Positions 4,625 through 5,448 of a stretch of 5,448 nucleotides of DNA are shown one piece after another (positions within the stretch are counted from its first letter, which is position 1; every line of letters begins with the position of its first letter). Source of the stretch: an uncultured Oscillospiraceae bacterium (GTDB lineage: Bacteria > Bacillota > Clostridia > Oscillospirales > Oscillospiraceae). The stretch lies in the NCBI GenBank assembly GCA_900756575.1, contig CAAEKQ010000028.1:1-5448 (forward strand), read 5' to 3'. The notes below the pieces were generated by a model that ran no database searches, was not told the DNA's origin, and saw nothing but the letters and a program-made list of their open reading frames with translations. Both the position numbers and the translations under genes were made by a program.

Positions 4625-5448
4625 TTGAATACGATCCGCCGGTCTATCGGCCCCCGGGAGAATGGCGCAGCTTTCTGGTGCAGGCCACCATTGGCTGTAG
4701 TCACAACGGCTGCACGTTCTGCGGGATGTATAAGGGGAAAAAGTTCCGGATTCGCCCCATGGACGATATCATCGGCGACATTCGGGAGGCAGCGGCGTTT
4801 TATAATCAGTATGAGAAGGTCTTTCTCTGCGACGGCGACGCCATTGTTATGAAAACCGAGAATCTATTGGAGATCATCAGGGAGATCAAGAAGGATTTCC
4901 CCCACTGTCGGCTGATCTCCACCTATGCCGGCCCTAGAAGCACCCTAAGCAAAACCCCGGAGGAGCTGAAAATCCTCCACGAGGCGGGGCTGGGAAGGGC
5001 GTATCTTGGCATCGAAACCGGCATGGAATCCCTGCTGAAATCCACCAACAAGGGCGTTAGCCGGGCGGAAATGCTGGAGGCGGGACTACGGCTCCGAAAT
5101 GCGGGCATCGACCTGTGGGGCATTATCCTCATCGGCCTTGGCGGGAAGCCCCTGTCCATGGAAAACGCCCGGGAGACTGCAAAAATCATCAACGAAATGC
5201 AGCCCAACCACCTCTCCGCCATGAACTACACCCCGGTGGAGGGCACCAAGCTGGGCAATCAGGCCCTGCGGGGAGAATTCCAGGTGCTGAGTGCCAAGGA
5301 GAGCCTGATGGAGACCGCCGAGCTGATTCGGAATCTGGAGGTTTCCGGGATGCATTTCACCTCGGATCATGCCTCCAACTATCTGCCCCTGAAGGGTACC
5401 CTCAACGAAGACCGGGAGAAGCTGCTCCGGCTCATTGATGGTGCCATC
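4621..5448 (+). CDS. Radical SAM protein (COG1032-like Fe-S oxidoreductase), 3' end beyond the window
   Basis: The frame runs open to the window edge: 276 residues without a stop. Similar proteins are usually a little under 300 residues as I recall, so only a short tail is probably missing. The N-terminus carries TIGCSHNGCTFCGMYKGKKF (23-42); Cys26, Cys31 and Cys34 form a CX4CX2C cluster for the [4Fe-4S] that cleaves S-adenosylmethionine. CDGDAIV (70-76) fits the SAM-binding 'GGE'-type strand, YLGIETGMESLL (128-139) a conserved barrel strand, and IILIGLGGK (168-176) a later glycine motif. No B12-binding, TRAM or SPASM domain is visible in the part present. The substrate is unknown; members of this group are common in Clostridia and mostly uncharacterised. 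The ATG overlaps the hisC stop (ATGA), with GGAGG (4609-4613) 7 nt upstream inside hisC, so the two are coupled. Confidence 0.9.
   Translation, partial: MIEYDPPVYRPPGEWRSFLVQATIGCSHNGCTFCGMYKGKKFRIRPMDDIIGDIREAAAFYNQYEKVFLCDGDAIVMKTENLLEIIREIKKDFPHCRLISTYAGPRSTLSKTPEELKILHEAGLGRAYLGIETGMESLLKSTNKGVSRAEMLEAGLRLRNAGIDLWGIILIGLGGKPLSMENARETAKIINEMQPNHLSAMNYTPVEGTKLGNQALRGEFQVLSAKESLMETAELIRNLEVSGMHFTSDHASNYLPLKGTLNEDREKLLRLIDGAI

Noticed and set aside
4625..5438. Other ORFs within the radical SAM gene (4625-4852 +, 5115-5438 +, and minus-strand ones)
   Set aside because: The frame from 4621 is uninterrupted to the edge and carries the radical SAM motifs.

Overview
The window looks like a chromosomal segment of a GC-rich Clostridia bacterium, most likely in the Oscillospiraceae/Ruminococcaceae range. 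The reasons are the GC-rich composition (roughly 55-60 % by eye), strong GGAGG-type ribosome binding sites, tightly packed genes, a DUF951 (YyzM-type) protein typical of Bacillota, and a short S1-domain protein of the kind seen in gut Clostridia. The genus is an inference and cannot be fixed from this sequence.

Layout. Positions 1-115 hold no recognisable gene and are visibly richer in A+T than the rest. Positions 116-403 (+) encode only the C-terminal tail of the RarA/MgsA replication-associated ATPase; the rest of the gene is not upstream of it. Converging on it from the right is a two-gene minus-strand unit: a 110-aa protein of unknown function with a TTG start (1788-1456), then a 304-aa protein with three S1 domains (1353-439). 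A 67-bp divergent region (1789-1855) separates this unit from a plus-strand operon: a DUF951 protein (1856-2041), a short RecQ helicase (2028-3557), histidinol-phosphate aminotransferase HisC (3554-4624) and a radical SAM protein (4621 to the window end, unfinished).

The four plus-strand genes overlap by 14, 4 and 4 nt, and each has a Shine-Dalgarno sequence inside the preceding gene, so they are probably co-transcribed and translationally coupled. Their functions (small zinc-ribbon-like protein, DNA helicase, amino-acid aminotransferase, Fe-S/SAM enzyme) do not form one obvious pathway, and no other his gene is present.

Most of the window is ordinary. The points worth a second look are two related RNA hairpins on either side of the S1-domain gene, both readable only in its transcript; a RecQ that appears to lack the winged-helix part of the RQC region; the abrupt loss of rarA next to an imperfect direct repeat; and the coupled hisC/radical SAM pair. 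I found no CRISPR array, insertion sequence, tRNA or rRNA, and no clearly new biological system.
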